A stretch of 64,000 bases of DNA from Pseudomonadota bacterium (lineage in GTDB: Bacteria; Pseudomonadota; Alphaproteobacteria; Dongiales; Dongiaceae): positions 558,001 through 622,000 of the forward strand of contig JAJYUT010000003.1 of NCBI GenBank assembly GCA_021792365.1, given 5' to 3'. The translations under genes and the position numbers were made by a program. Shown in pieces: positions 44,124 through 53,049 of this stretch. Every line of letters begins with the position of its first letter. Position 1 is the stretch's first letter. The notes under the pieces were generated by a model, which was not told where the DNA came from, searched no databases, and saw nothing but the letters and a program-made list of their open reading frames with translations.

Positions 44124-45629
44124 TCAGCGGCCGGCAATGGCCAGAGCCGAAGGCACCGCAGCCCGCCGGTTGCCGAGCTGGTTGAACGCGGCGCGCAGTT
44201 GGCCGATGCAGGTCGCAATCGCCTGCGGCGCCAAGGGCCCGTAGCCCAGGAGCAGGCCGCGGTAGCGGGGGCGCCCGATCGAATAGAGCGAGATCGCCGG
44301 AGCGGACAGGCCGTTGGCGACGCACGCTTCCGACAGGGCGCAATCGTCCAGGTCCGGCTCACCCAGCAGCGTCACATGCATGCCCCCGGCCGTATCGCCG
44401 ACCGGCGTCACTTCCGGCACTTCGCGCGCTATTCCTTCGAGCAGCGCACTGCGGCGCGCGGCATAATGCCGCCGCATCGTGCGGATGTGGGCGGCGAAAT
44501 GGCCCTCTTCGATGAAGGCGGCCATCGCCGACTGGATATAGGTCGGCGCCGGCCCATCGATGGAGCGCTTCGCTGCAGCGAATGTTTCTCGCAGCGCCCG
44601 CGGCACCACCGCATAGCCAAGCGTCAAGCCGGGGAACATCGACCGCGTGAACGTCCCGACAAAGATCACACGCCCGTCCCGGTCCAGGCGGTGCAGCGCC
44701 GGAATGTCGTGGCCGAGGGAGGGAAAGTCGCAGTCATACTCGTCCTCGATGATCCAGGCGTCATGGCTGCGAGCCCACGCCAGCAGCGCTTGCCGACGCA
44801 CCAGCGGCAACACGCCGGAGGTCGGGAACTGGTGCGATGGTGTCGCGTGAATGAGCTTCGGCCGCGCGCACAGGGCTTGCGCCGCCTCGACATCCATTCC
44901 TTCGCTGTCCACCGGAACGGGGTGGGTCAGCAGCCCGGCGGCATCGAACGACAGCCGCGTGTCATAGCAGCCCGGATCCTCCAGCACCGCATGATCGCCG
45001 GCATCGCACAGCAGGCGGGTTGCCAGGTCGACCGATTGCAGACCGCCGGTGGTGATGACAACCTGGTCCGCATCGCAGTGGAGACCGCGCCACAGGCTGA
45101 GGTAGGAAGCCACCGCGCGGCGCAGCGATAGCTCGCCTGCCGGATCACCGGGCATCAGCATCTCGGGTTTGCGCCCGTTGAGCTGGCGCTGCACCAGCCC
45201 GTTCCATACGTCGTACGGGAACAGATCAACGCTCGGCCGGCTGGCGACGAACAGCGGGGCCAGCGCACCGCGATTGGCGCTGTCGAACCCGGCTGCGCGG
45301 CGGGCGAGCTTGATCGGTCGCTCCGCGGCCGCCGAAGGCTGCGGCAGGCGCACGATGTTCGGAACTTGCAGGTCGGGCGACACGTAGGTGCCGTCGCCGA
45401 CCCGAGAAGTCAGATAGCCTTCGGCATGGAGATGATCGAACGCCGCCGCAACCGTGTTGCGCGAGAGACCCAGTTCAGCCGCCAAGGTGCGGGTGGACGG
45501 CAGCCTGCGATTGCGCGGCAACTCACCACAATCGATGGCACTGCGCAACCGCGCTGCCAGTTGGACATAGAGTGGAGTATCGCTGGCCTTGTCGAGGCCA
45601 GCCAGGAGAACCCCGCGCAGCGGACGCAT
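44124..45629 (-). CDS. MocR/GabR-family regulator with degenerate PLP site
   Basis: 501 residues from ATG 45629. An N-terminal GntR winged helix (about 15-85, LPSTRTLAAELGLSRNTV) joins a fold-type I aminotransferase domain (about 120-490, with ATPSHQFPTSG and IEDEYDCDF). Where MocR proteins read GTFSK..FPALRLGY, this one reads GTFTRSMFPGLTLGY: the PLP Schiff-base Lys is Arg329 and the phosphate-binding Arg is Thr336. It may sense a ligand without PLP chemistry. It lies downstream of the liv cluster on the same strand, separated by a hairpin. Targets unknown. Confidence 0.88.
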   Translation of the reverse strand: MRPLRGVLLAGLDKASDTPLYVQLAARLRSAIDCGELPRNRRLPSTRTLAAELGLSRNTVAAAFDHLHAEGYLTSRVGDGTYVSPDLQVPNIVRLPQPSAAAERPIKLARRAAGFDSANRGALAPLFVASRPSVDLFPYDVWNGLVQRQLNGRKPEMLMPGDPAGELSLRRAVASYLSLWRGLHCDADQVVITTGGLQSVDLATRLLCDAGDHAVLEDPGCYDTRLSFDAAGLLTHPVPVDSEGMDVEAAQALCARPKLIHATPSHQFPTSGVLPLVRRQALLAWARSHDAWIIEDEYDCDFPSLGHDIPALHRLDRDGRVIFVGTFTRSMFPGLTLGYAVVPRALRETFAAAKRSIDGPAPTYIQSAMAAFIEEGHFAAHIRTMRRHYAARRSALLEGIAREVPEVTPVGDTAGGMHVTLLGEPDLDDCALSEACVANGLSAPAISLYSIGRPRYRGLLLGYGPLAPQAIATCIGQLRAAFNQLGNRRAAVPSALAIAGR

Positions 45630-45776
45630 CGCCACTACCCATCCTGAAACATGCTCTCGGTGCCAATACTGGCGAAGCGAGGGCACCAATCATAGGGCCA
45701 TTTCCGAGTGGAGGGGGATGCCTTTCGCGCATGGCTGGAAGTCGCTCGTTCAGTCCACCAGCGCAGCGAGAGAAGC

Positions 45777-45818
45777 ACAACGGCCATCGGCGAGAGGGAG
45801 CTTGCCGATGGCCGTTGT
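45777..45818 (-). terminator. Perfect 15-bp hairpin between livM and the MocR gene
   Basis: ACAACGGCCATCGGC (45777-45791) pairs fully with GCCGATGGCCGTTGT (45804-45818) around a 12-base loop. It lies 27 bases after the livM stop on the minus strand and probably ends the liv transcript. No long U-run follows (GCTTCTCTC). Confidence 0.6.
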
Positions 45819-45844
45819 ACGCTTACAATCCCGCGGCCAACCAG

Positions 45845-47125
45845 CTACGCCTTGGCGGAATGCAAGCGGATGGTGGGTACCCGTCGCGCGACGAACCCTT
45901 GCGGGCGCCAGACCATGATGGCGACCATGGCGGCGCCGAAAGCCAGCATGCGGAACTCGGCGAATTCGCGGCCGATCTCCGGCAGTATCACCAGCGCCAT
46001 TGCGGCCAGGACGATCCCGATCTGGCTTCCCATGCCGCCCAACACGACGATCGCCAGCACGGTCGCGCTTTCCATGAAGGTGAAGCTTTCCGGGCTGATG
46101 AAGCCCTGCCGCGCCGCGAAGAACGCACCGGCAAAGCCGCCGAACATTGCCCCGATCGCGAAGGCGGAGAGCTTCGTGTTGGTGGGATTGATCCCGAGAG
46201 AGCGGCAGGCCGTTTCATCTTCGCGCAAGGCTTCCCAGGCACGGCCGATCGGCAGGCTTCTGAGCCGCTCCGTCACCGCATAGACGATCAATGCCAATGC
46301 CAGGATCACGAAGTAGAGGAAGATCAGCCGGTGCTCGGGTGCGAACTTCATGCCGAACGTGCTGGCAAAGGTCGGAATGTCCGTCTTGTTCGAGAACGGC
46401 AGCCCGAAGAAGCTGGGACGCGGAATGCTGCCGATCCCGTTGGGCCCATTGGTCACGTCCTGCCAGTTCACCAGCACCAGGCGGATGATCTCGCCGAACC
46501 CCAGCGTAACAATGGCGAGATAATCGCCCCGCAGCCTGAGGACAGGGAAGCCAAGCAGAATGCCGAAGGCGGCCGCCAGCGCGCCGGCCAGGGGCAGGCA
46601 CTCCCAGAACGTCATGCCCGCATATTGCGCCAGCAGCGCGAAGCTGTACGCGCCGACGGCGTAGAAGGCGACATAGCCGAGATCCAGCAGTCCGGCCAGA
46701 CCGACCACGATGTTCAAGCCCCAGCCAAGCATCACATAGATCAACACCGTGGTCGCAACATCCACGATGTAGCGGTCGGAAAAAGGTGCGAAGGGCAGCA
46801 GGATGGCAAGCAGCAGACCCGCGCGCTTGATGTGGCGCACCATGTGTGCATGCTTGCCGCTCGCGCGCAGCTCGATCTCCGGTGCCGCCTTGGCACGAAC
46901 GCCGAGGCTGCGCAGGAACGTCAGAAGCAACCGTCCGGCGAACGCCGCGATCGCCGCAACAGCGACCCAGCCGAAGCGGTATTGCAGTCCGAGCGTTGCC
47001 TGGCCGACGTCAACCGTTTTCACGCCGACGATCGGCAGCGCGAGGAGGACCGCGACTCCCGCCGTCGCCAGGGCATCGGCGACGGCGGGTTTCAACGCGA
47101 AGGCGTGCGCCGCCCTATTGCGCAT
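45845..47125 (-). CDS. livM: Branched-chain amino acid ABC transporter permease LivM
   Basis: 426 residues, about ten helices. An N-terminal extension of about 110 residues (DUF3382-like, as in E. coli LivM of 425 residues) precedes the permease core with GLAGLLDLGYVAFYAVGAY, FPVLRLRGDYLAIVTLGFGEI and the EAA-like ALREDETACRSLGINP. It forms the channel with LivH. Start ATG 47125 overlaps the stop of the upstream binding-protein gene by 11 bases. Confidence 0.92.
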   Translation of the reverse strand: MRNRAAHAFALKPAVADALATAGVAVLLALPIVGVKTVDVGQATLGLQYRFGWVAVAAIAAFAGRLLLTFLRSLGVRAKAAPEIELRASGKHAHMVRHIKRAGLLLAILLPFAPFSDRYIVDVATTVLIYVMLGWGLNIVVGLAGLLDLGYVAFYAVGAYSFALLAQYAGMTFWECLPLAGALAAAFGILLGFPVLRLRGDYLAIVTLGFGEIIRLVLVNWQDVTNGPNGIGSIPRPSFFGLPFSNKTDIPTFASTFGMKFAPEHRLIFLYFVILALALIVYAVTERLRSLPIGRAWEALREDETACRSLGINPTNTKLSAFAIGAMFGGFAGAFFAARQGFISPESFTFMESATVLAIVVLGGMGSQIGIVLAAMALVILPEIGREFAEFRMLAFGAAMVAIMVWRPQGFVARRVPTIRLHSAKA

Positions 47126-48209
47126 AGTCGAACGCGCCGTTCGACCACCGATAAAGAACGTAGTCCGGCTTCTTCAGGTCACCCTTCTCGTCGAAACTGA
47201 GGTCACCGACAATGGTCTTGAAGGTGTCCGAGCGCAGCGCCTGCGCCAGCGTCTCTGGATCGTCGGACTGCGCCGCGTCCATCGCCTGCGCGACCACCTG
47301 CACCGCGGCATAGTAGTAGAAAGTGAAGTTGTCGGGCTCCGGCCCCTCCTTGCGCAAGCGCTCGACCAGCGCGGCGTTCTCCGGATTGCGCTTCGGATCG
47401 GGTGCGTAGGTGAAGAGCGTGCCTTCGGCCGCTTCGCCGGCGATCGCCCAGAATTCCGGCGTGGCGATGCCCTCGGCCGCGATCACCTGCGGATGGAAGC
47501 CGGCTTGCGCCGCCTGGCGCATGATGAGGCCGAGCTCCGGATGATATCCGCCGTAATAGAGCACATCGATTCTCTCGTCCTTCAGGCGATTGATCAGAGG
47601 CGTGTAATCCTTTTCGCCGGCATTGAGCGAGTCCCGGTAGGCGGGCTCGATGCCGGCCGCCTGAAGGCTCTTTGTCATCTCTTCGGCAAGGCCCTTGCCA
47701 TAGGCCTGCTTGTCGTCGACCACCGCGACGCGCTTGTCCCCGTGCTGCTCGATGATGAACTCGGCTGCGACCGAAGCCTGCTGGTCGTCACGCCCGCAGA
47801 CCCGGAACACCGTGCCGAGCCCCTTCTCCGTCACCTGCGGATTGGTGGCGGAGCCCGTCACCATCAACATGCCCTCCTCGCCATAGACGTCCTCCGCCGC
47901 CAGCGTCGCGCCGGAGCACAGGTGCCCGATGATGTGCCGAACGCCCTGGGAGGCGAACTGGTTGGCGACCGCAACGGCCTGTTTCGGGTCGCAGGCATCG
48001 TCGCCAAGCTCGAGCTTCAATTGCTCGCCATTCGCACCGCCCTTGGCATTGATATCGGCGACCGCTGCCTCGGCACCGCGCCTGGCCTGCTCGCCGACCG
48101 GGGCCAGCTGACCCGAAATGCCGACCGCCAGACCCAGCGTGATGTCGGCCTGCGCCGGGGCGGCGACCAGCATTGCCGCGCCCAGCACGCTCAATAGAGT
48201 GCGTTTCAT
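47115..48209 (-). CDS. Branched-chain amino acid-type ABC substrate-binding protein 1
   Basis: 364 residues with a signal peptide (cleavage after AQA near residue 21). Periplasmic type I binding fold: GISGQLAPVGEQARRGAEAAVADINAKGG, GHLCSGAT, VYGEEGMLMVTGSATNP and DVLYYGGYHPELG. Belongs to the LivJ/LivK group, so leucine, isoleucine, valine or another small amino acid is the likely ligand. It is clearly paralogous to the next gene upstream, and both feed the LivH/LivM permease here. Confidence 0.92.
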   Translation of the reverse strand: MKRTLLSVLGAAMLVAAPAQADITLGLAVGISGQLAPVGEQARRGAEAAVADINAKGGANGEQLKLELGDDACDPKQAVAVANQFASQGVRHIIGHLCSGATLAAEDVYGEEGMLMVTGSATNPQVTEKGLGTVFRVCGRDDQQASVAAEFIIEQHGDKRVAVVDDKQAYGKGLAEEMTKSLQAAGIEPAYRDSLNAGEKDYTPLINRLKDERIDVLYYGGYHPELGLIMRQAAQAGFHPQVIAAEGIATPEFWAIAGEAAEGTLFTYAPDPKRNPENAALVERLRKEGPEPDNFTFYYYAAVQVVAQAMDAAQSDDPETLAQALRSDTFKTIVGDLSFDEKGDLKKPDYVLYRWSNGAFDYAQ

Positions 48210-48227
48210 CTGTTCCCTTTCGGTGAA

Positions 48228-49331
48228 TTACATCTGGCTGTAAGAGCCGGCGCGCCACTTGTAGAAGACGTAGGTGGGGCCGACGACGTCGCCCTTCTCG
48301 TCAAAGCGGATTTCGCCCAGCACGGTATTGAAAGCGTCCTGGTGCAGCACTGCGGTGAGATCTTCAAGCGCCGTGCTCTGCGCCTTCGCGGCCGCCTGCG
48401 CGAACACTTGCACCGCGGCATAGGTGTAGAGCGTGTACCCCTCGGGATCGACGCCCTGCTCCTTGAAGCTGGCGACGACCGGTGCTGCTTCCGGATTGTT
48501 CCGCGGGTCGGGCGGAAAGGTCATCATGGTCCCCTCGCCCGCATCGCCCGAGATCGACCAGAACTCCTGTGTCACGGTGGCATCGCCCGAGATCAGCTGC
48601 ATGGACAGGCCCGCTTGGCGCAATTGTCGCGCCAGCATGCCCGACTCGGAGTGGTACCCGCCGTAGTAGAGCACGTCGATTTTTTGGGCCTTGAGCTTGC
48701 TGACCAGGGTCGAGTAGTCGCGCTCGCCCGCGGTGATGGCCTCATACACTTCGACGTTGCCCCCGCCAGCCAGATAGGTGGCACGCGTCGCGTCGGCGAG
48801 CCCCTTGCCATAGGCGCTCTTGTCATGGACGAAGGCGATGCGCTTGCCGGGATAATTTTTCAGCAGGTAGTTGCCGGCGATGTCGCCCTGCTTGTCGTCC
48901 CGGCTGCAGGTGCGAAAGGTGTTGGGCAGGCCGCGCTCGGTGAAGTCCGGGTTGGTGGAAGCCGGAGAGATCTGGAGAATCCCCGCTTCGTTGTAGACAT
49001 CAGAAGCCGGGATCGAGGAGCCGGAGCAATAGTGCCCGGCCACGAACACGGCGCCCTTGTTGGCCATCTGGTTGGCGACGCTGACCGCCTGCTTGGGGTC
49101 GCACGCGTCGTCGCCGACCTCGAGCACGAGTTGCTCGCCATTGATGCCGCCCGCGGCATTGATGTCGGCGACGGCCGCTTCGGCGCCGCGGCGAAGCTGC
49201 TCGCCAAACGCGGCATTCTGGCCGGTCATCGGTCCGACCACGGCAATGGTGATTTCGGCACTCGCCGCGCCCGCCAGCAGCGACAGGACGGCGCCAGCGA
49301 TGGTGGACGTCACTACCTTTGTCCTGAGCAT
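48228..49331 (-). CDS. Branched-chain amino acid-type ABC substrate-binding protein 2
   Basis: 367 residues from ATG 49331 (GGGGAGGAAC upstream). Signal peptide cleaved near ASA-EITI (about residue 25). Shares GEQLRRGAEAAVADIN, DDACDPKQAV, GHYCSGSS and DVLYYGGYH with the neighbouring binding protein, so the pair arose by tandem duplication followed by divergence. Ligand pockets differ (for example SPASTNP here, TGSATNP there), so the two may widen the substrate range. Confidence 0.92.
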   Translation of the reverse strand: MLRTKVVTSTIAGAVLSLLAGAASAEITIAVVGPMTGQNAAFGEQLRRGAEAAVADINAAGGINGEQLVLEVGDDACDPKQAVSVANQMANKGAVFVAGHYCSGSSIPASDVYNEAGILQISPASTNPDFTERGLPNTFRTCSRDDKQGDIAGNYLLKNYPGKRIAFVHDKSAYGKGLADATRATYLAGGGNVEVYEAITAGERDYSTLVSKLKAQKIDVLYYGGYHSESGMLARQLRQAGLSMQLISGDATVTQEFWSISGDAGEGTMMTFPPDPRNNPEAAPVVASFKEQGVDPEGYTLYTYAAVQVFAQAAAKAQSTALEDLTAVLHQDAFNTVLGEIRFDEKGDVVGPTYVFYKWRAGSYSQM

Positions 49332-49366
49332 GGATGTTCCTCCCCTAAAGGCCGGTTTCAACGCGG

Positions 49367-50281
49367 TTAGACTTTCTCGATTTCAGCGCGGCCGAGCAGG
49401 CCCTGCGGCCGGAACAGCAGCACGAAGATGAGGACGCCGAACACAGCGGCGTCCTTGTATTCGATGTCGAAATAGGCGGAGTACAGCGCCTCGATCACGC
49501 CGATGAGCAGCCCGCCCAGCATGGCGCCGGGCAGCGAGCCGATGCCGCCCAGCACGGCGGCCGTGAAAGCCTTCAGCCCGGCGAGGAAGCCGATGAAGAA
49601 GTCTATCGAGCCGTAATAGAGGACGACCAGCAGCCCGGCGACCGAAGCCATCGAGGCGCCCATCACGAAAGTCATGGAGATGACGCGATCGACGTTGATG
49701 CCAAGCAGAGCCGCCATGCCACGGTCCTGCTCGCAGGCGCGTTGCGTGCGGCCGAAGGAGGTGCGCTGGACGATCCAGGTGAAGATCGCCATCATTGCGA
49801 GGGTGGTAAGCATGATGAGGATCTGCACATAGGCCAGACGCGCGCTCTGGCCATCCCCGACAGGAATCTGAAGCCCGCCTTCGATCATCGGGCGCAACGG
49901 CTTGACGCGCGCGCCCTGCGCGAGTTGCACGTAGTTCTGCAGCAGGATCGACATGCCGATGGCAGAGATGAGCGGCGCGAGGCGCACCGAACCGCGCAGC
50001 GGCCGATAGGCGATGCGCTCTACCGCCCAGCCATAGACCGAGGTGAACAAGATCGTGGCGGCCAGCGCCAGCAGCAGCACGACCGGCAGCGCGGCGACGC
50101 CAAAGCTGAGGAGGATCAGGATCGCGATCAGGCTGATGAACGCCCCGATCATGTAGACTTCGCCATGGGCGAAGTTGATCATCCCGATGATGCCGTAGAC
50201 CATCGTGTAGCCGAGCGCGATCAGCCCGTAGACCGAGCCCAGCGTGACTCCGTTGATCAGTTGGTCGAGGAGATAGCTCAA
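49367..50281 (-). CDS. livH: Branched-chain amino acid ABC transporter permease LivH
   Basis: 304 residues, about eight helices. LivH motifs: GVTLGSVYGLIALGYTMVYG, GMINFAHGEVYMIGAF, RPLRGSVRLAPLISAIGMS and ACEQDRGMAALLGINVDRV. The only plausible start is TTG 50281. It is the first gene of the cluster livH, binding protein 2, binding protein 1, livM. The ATPase genes livG and livF are absent here and must be supplied from elsewhere. Confidence 0.92.
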   Translation of the reverse strand: MSYLLDQLINGVTLGSVYGLIALGYTMVYGIIGMINFAHGEVYMIGAFISLIAILILLSFGVAALPVVLLLALAATILFTSVYGWAVERIAYRPLRGSVRLAPLISAIGMSILLQNYVQLAQGARVKPLRPMIEGGLQIPVGDGQSARLAYVQILIMLTTLAMMAIFTWIVQRTSFGRTQRACEQDRGMAALLGINVDRVISMTFVMGASMASVAGLLVVLYYGSIDFFIGFLAGLKAFTAAVLGGIGSLPGAMLGGLLIGVIEALYSAYFDIEYKDAAVFGVLIFVLLFRPQGLLGRAEIEKV

Positions 50282-50412
50282 AGAGCGCGGCCCCGGTGGC
50301 GATTGCCCAAATCTGGCCGGGCAGTCTGGTCAGGCCGCAGAGACTCAGCCAGAGCCACTCCGGCCCCGGCGATAGGGCCGCTTTGTATCCATGAAATCGG
50401 ACGCCGGAGGGA

Positions 50413-50835
50413 TTAGCGCCTGAGGTCGCCCTCGATCCGATCCATGTCCTCGTCCGAGAAGCCGAAATGGTGTCCGATCTCGTGGATGAGGATGTTCCGG
50501 ACCACGGCGCGCAGATCGTCCGTCCCCTCGCACCAGTAATCGAGGATCGGCCGGCGATAGAGATGGATGATGTCCGGCTGGTGGCGAATGTCCTGGGTGC
50601 TCTGCTGGGTCAAGGGGATGCCCTGGTAGAGGCCCATCAGATCGAACGGTGATTCGATGCCCATATCGCCGAGGGTCTCGTCATCTGCGAAATCCTCCAC
50701 CCGGATCGCGACGCCGGCGCAGCGGCTGCGCAGCTCGTCCGGGATATGCTCGAACTCCTGATAGGCGATCGATTCCATCTCCGCCAGGCTGGGCGGCGCC
50801 CCGAAGTCGCGCGGTTCTTCGTAACGATCGGTCAT
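50413..50835 (-). CDS. Zincin-like metallopeptidase family protein
   Basis: 140 residues from ATG 50835. The C-terminal HEIGHHFGFSDEDM contains HExxHxxGF, the zinc-protease motif of the minimal gluzincin-like Zincin_1 group (PF06262, formerly DUF1025). Upstream DIIHLYRRPIL and TDDLRAVVRNILIHE match the same family. Members are small, cytoplasmic and mostly uncharacterised. Proteolytic activity is assumed from the motif only. Confidence 0.87.
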   Translation of the reverse strand: MTDRYEEPRDFGAPPSLAEMESIAYQEFEHIPDELRSRCAGVAIRVEDFADDETLGDMGIESPFDLMGLYQGIPLTQQSTQDIRHQPDIIHLYRRPILDYWCEGTDDLRAVVRNILIHEIGHHFGFSDEDMDRIEGDLRR

Positions 50836-50962
50836 GGCCCTGCGCCCCTGGTCTGCGGCCTGTCGCTGCCGGCATCGCGGCGTCATGGGTAACAAAGCCC
50901 GTCCGGGCCGGCAATCCAAGCCCTTGAAAAGCCCGCGGAAACGCCCGGCCGCGGCGTGCTCC

Positions 50963-51004
50963 TTGACCGGCGTGGCACTTCTATGTTAAATGATCGTTCA
51001 ATCA
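50963..51004 (+). promoter_or_regulatory. Candidate sigma70 promoter with overlapping dyad for the second Rieske gene
   Basis: TTGACC (50963-50968), a 17-base spacer and TTAAAT (50986-50991) match the -35/-10 consensus in 5 and 4 of 6 bases. TGAT-N6-ATCA (50991-51004) overlaps the end of the -10 and the expected start of transcription, where a repressor would block it. The stretch is markedly AT-rich compared with its surroundings. Confidence 0.45.
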
Positions 51005-51032
51005 ATATGCGTTATATTTCCGAGTTATTACA

Positions 51033-51073
51033 GGCTTGTAGAGGCTTTCAAGCAAGCCCGCTGTGGCTTGTAG
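51033..51073 (+). promoter_or_regulatory. GGCTTG repeats in the leader of the second Rieske gene
   Basis: GGCTTGTAG occurs at 51033-51041 and 51065-51073, starting 32 bases apart (about three helical turns), with an inverted CAAGCC at 51053-51058 between them. In DNA these could be regulator half-sites; in RNA the first GGCTTG and CAAGCC could form a hairpin about 40 bases before the start codon. Confidence 0.35.
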
Positions 51074-51100
51074 CAGTGGCGATAGATCCCGGAGGACACC

Positions 51101-52339
51101 ATGAACAACTTTGTCGACATTCGTCACCCGGAACGGATCTACGAGACCGAGCCGCTGCCGGCCTGGACCTATCTGAACGCGGAGTTGCTCGAGCTGGAAT
51201 ACGAGCGGGTGATCCTGCCCTCCTGGCAGTTCGTCTGCCACCAGAACCAGGTGCCCGAGGCAGGCGATTTCGCGACGCTCGACCTGTGGCGTGATTCCAT
51301 CATCGTGATGCGCGGCAAGGAGGGCGCGCTGCGCGCGTTCCAGAACGCCTGCCGCCACCGCGGCAGCAAGCTGCTGGACGGCGCGGGCACCTGCAAGCAC
51401 CGCATCACCTGCCCCTATCACGCCTGGTCGTACCAGCTCGACGGGCGGCTGGTCGCCGTGCCGTCGGAGAAGACCTTCCCGGGCCTGGACAAGTCCCAAC
51501 TCGGCCTCAGGGAACTCGATCTGGAGGTATTCTGCGGGCTCGTCTTCGTGCGCATCGCAGGCGACGGCCCCACGATCGCGGAGCAATGGGGCGACCTCGC
51601 CAAGGAATTGGCGCCCTATCGCATCGAGGAGATGGTACCGGCACAAGGGGTGCAGATCTCCGAGGAATGGAACTGCAACTGGAAGGTCGCGCTCGACAAC
51701 TATCTGGACAACTACCATGTGCCGTTCGGCCATCCCGGCCTGCACCGGCTGATGGACAACGAGCTTTCCTGCACCATGAACCGGCACGGTGTGTCCTTCT
51801 CGAAAAGCGTGATCCGCGAGCGGGAATCGCATGTGTGGTCGGAGCGCATGTATCAGCGCCTGGCGCCACGCGCCTTCGCCGACATGCCGGAGGAGGCGCG
51901 GGCAACCTGGGTGTTCGGCTTCATGCCGGTCAATATCGGGTTCGATGTCTTTCCCGACAGCATGGACATCTTCCAGATCCTGCCCAAGGGACCAACGAAG
52001 AGCGTCATCCGCACGCCGTTGTTCGTCCGCCCGGATGCGCGGCGCGAGGCCGGGGCGATGCAGTTCCTCGCGAACCGCATCAACCTGCAGATCGGCCACG
52101 AGGACAAGGAGCTGTGCGAACGGGTGCAGGCCGGCCTTTCCAGCTACCGCTACGAGGCGGGGCCGCTCTCCGAATACGAGATGCCGGTGAAGGACATGCA
52201 TGCGCGCCTGCGGGCCGCCTGCCCGGTCGTCACGGTCAAGCAGCGCCCGATGGACGGCACCCTGCGCCGGCTCAATCAGCAGATGCTGGGCGAGGCTCAG
52301 CCGGCCAGCAATGTATCCGCGATGATGCCGGTCGCTTGA
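51101..52339 (+). CDS. Rieske non-heme iron oxygenase alpha subunit (second)
   Basis: 412 residues. Rieske ligands C84-x-H86 and C104-x2-H107; iron-site residues D203, H206 and H211 in DNYLDNYHVPFGH with standard H-x4-H spacing. C-terminal catalytic domain is full length. GGAGG precedes the ATG at 51101. It stands alone, without reductase, ferredoxin or beta-subunit genes. Aromatic or quaternary-amine substrates are both possible. Its last 43 bases overlap the convergent bioD gene. Confidence 0.9.
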   Translation: MNNFVDIRHPERIYETEPLPAWTYLNAELLELEYERVILPSWQFVCHQNQVPEAGDFATLDLWRDSIIVMRGKEGALRAFQNACRHRGSKLLDGAGTCKHRITCPYHAWSYQLDGRLVAVPSEKTFPGLDKSQLGLRELDLEVFCGLVFVRIAGDGPTIAEQWGDLAKELAPYRIEEMVPAQGVQISEEWNCNWKVALDNYLDNYHVPFGHPGLHRLMDNELSCTMNRHGVSFSKSVIRERESHVWSERMYQRLAPRAFADMPEEARATWVFGFMPVNIGFDVFPDSMDIFQILPKGPTKSVIRTPLFVRPDARREAGAMQFLANRINLQIGHEDKELCERVQAGLSSYRYEAGPLSEYEMPVKDMHARLRAACPVVTVKQRPMDGTLRRLNQQMLGEAQPASNVSAMMPVA

Positions 52340-52971
52340 GGCGGCGCGCCGCGCGGCAGGAAGTATACCGGCGCCGCCGCCCACCGCCGGGTCAGGGCGA
52401 GGGCGCTTTCCGCCAGCGGCACGCTGCCGCCTTCGGTCTCGCTGATCACGACGAGCCGCACCGGGACCCCTCGCTCCTCCAGCACGCTGAGCGCCGTCAG
52501 CGAATGGCTGACGGTTCCGAGATAGGAGCCGGCCACCAGGATCACCGGCAGGCGGAGATCGGCCATCCAGTCCAGCATGGTGCGATCTTCGGAAAGCGGC
52601 GACATGACGCCGCCCGCTCCTTCGATCAGCGCCACGTCATGCTCGCCGCGCAGAAAGCGGCGGCAGGCGGCGAGGACCGCCCCGTAATCGACTCGCTTGC
52701 CTTCCTTTGCCGCGGCCACATCGGGCGACAGTGGCGCGGCATAGCGCCAGGGCGAAATCGCATCGAGGGATTGCGGCGAGATCGGCTCGTCCAAGGCCGT
52801 GAGCAGCCTTCCCGCGTCGCTCTCCCCCGCATGGCCGGCATCGAATCCGGAGAGTACCGGCTTGAACGCGGCAACCTTCAGCCCATGCTCCCGCCAGGCT
52901 CGGATGAGGCTGCAGGCCAGATAGGTCTTGCCGATGTCAGTGCCAGTCGCAGTGATGAAATAGGCGCGCAT
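52297..52971 (-). CDS. bioD: Dethiobiotin synthase BioD
   Basis: 224 residues. P-loop variant ATGTDIGKTYLACSL at residues 8-22, KPVLSGFD and EGAGGVMSPL are the BioD signatures. It closes the ureido ring of dethiobiotin from diaminopelargonate, CO2 and ATP. It is transcribed away from the bioB-A-F-H-C run, with a GFA gene between. Its 3' end overlaps the Rieske gene, so the ends of both proteins are encoded on opposite strands of the same DNA. Confidence 0.94.
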   Translation of the reverse strand: MRAYFITATGTDIGKTYLACSLIRAWREHGLKVAAFKPVLSGFDAGHAGESDAGRLLTALDEPISPQSLDAISPWRYAAPLSPDVAAAKEGKRVDYGAVLAACRRFLRGEHDVALIEGAGGVMSPLSEDRTMLDWMADLRLPVILVAGSYLGTVSHSLTALSVLEERGVPVRLVVISETEGGSVPLAESALALTRRWAAAPVYFLPRGAPPQATGIIADTLLAG

Positions 52972-53049
52972 GGCCTCTGGAATCCCAGGGCTTCACCCGT
53001 CTGTCAAGTTTGCTAATGTCATGCTTCGCCGTTCGGAGGAGTGACGAGG

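Noticed and set aside
45572-47200. 542-codon plus-strand open frame opposite livM
   Set aside because: Low-complexity Arg/Gln-rich product with no motif; livM is unambiguous.
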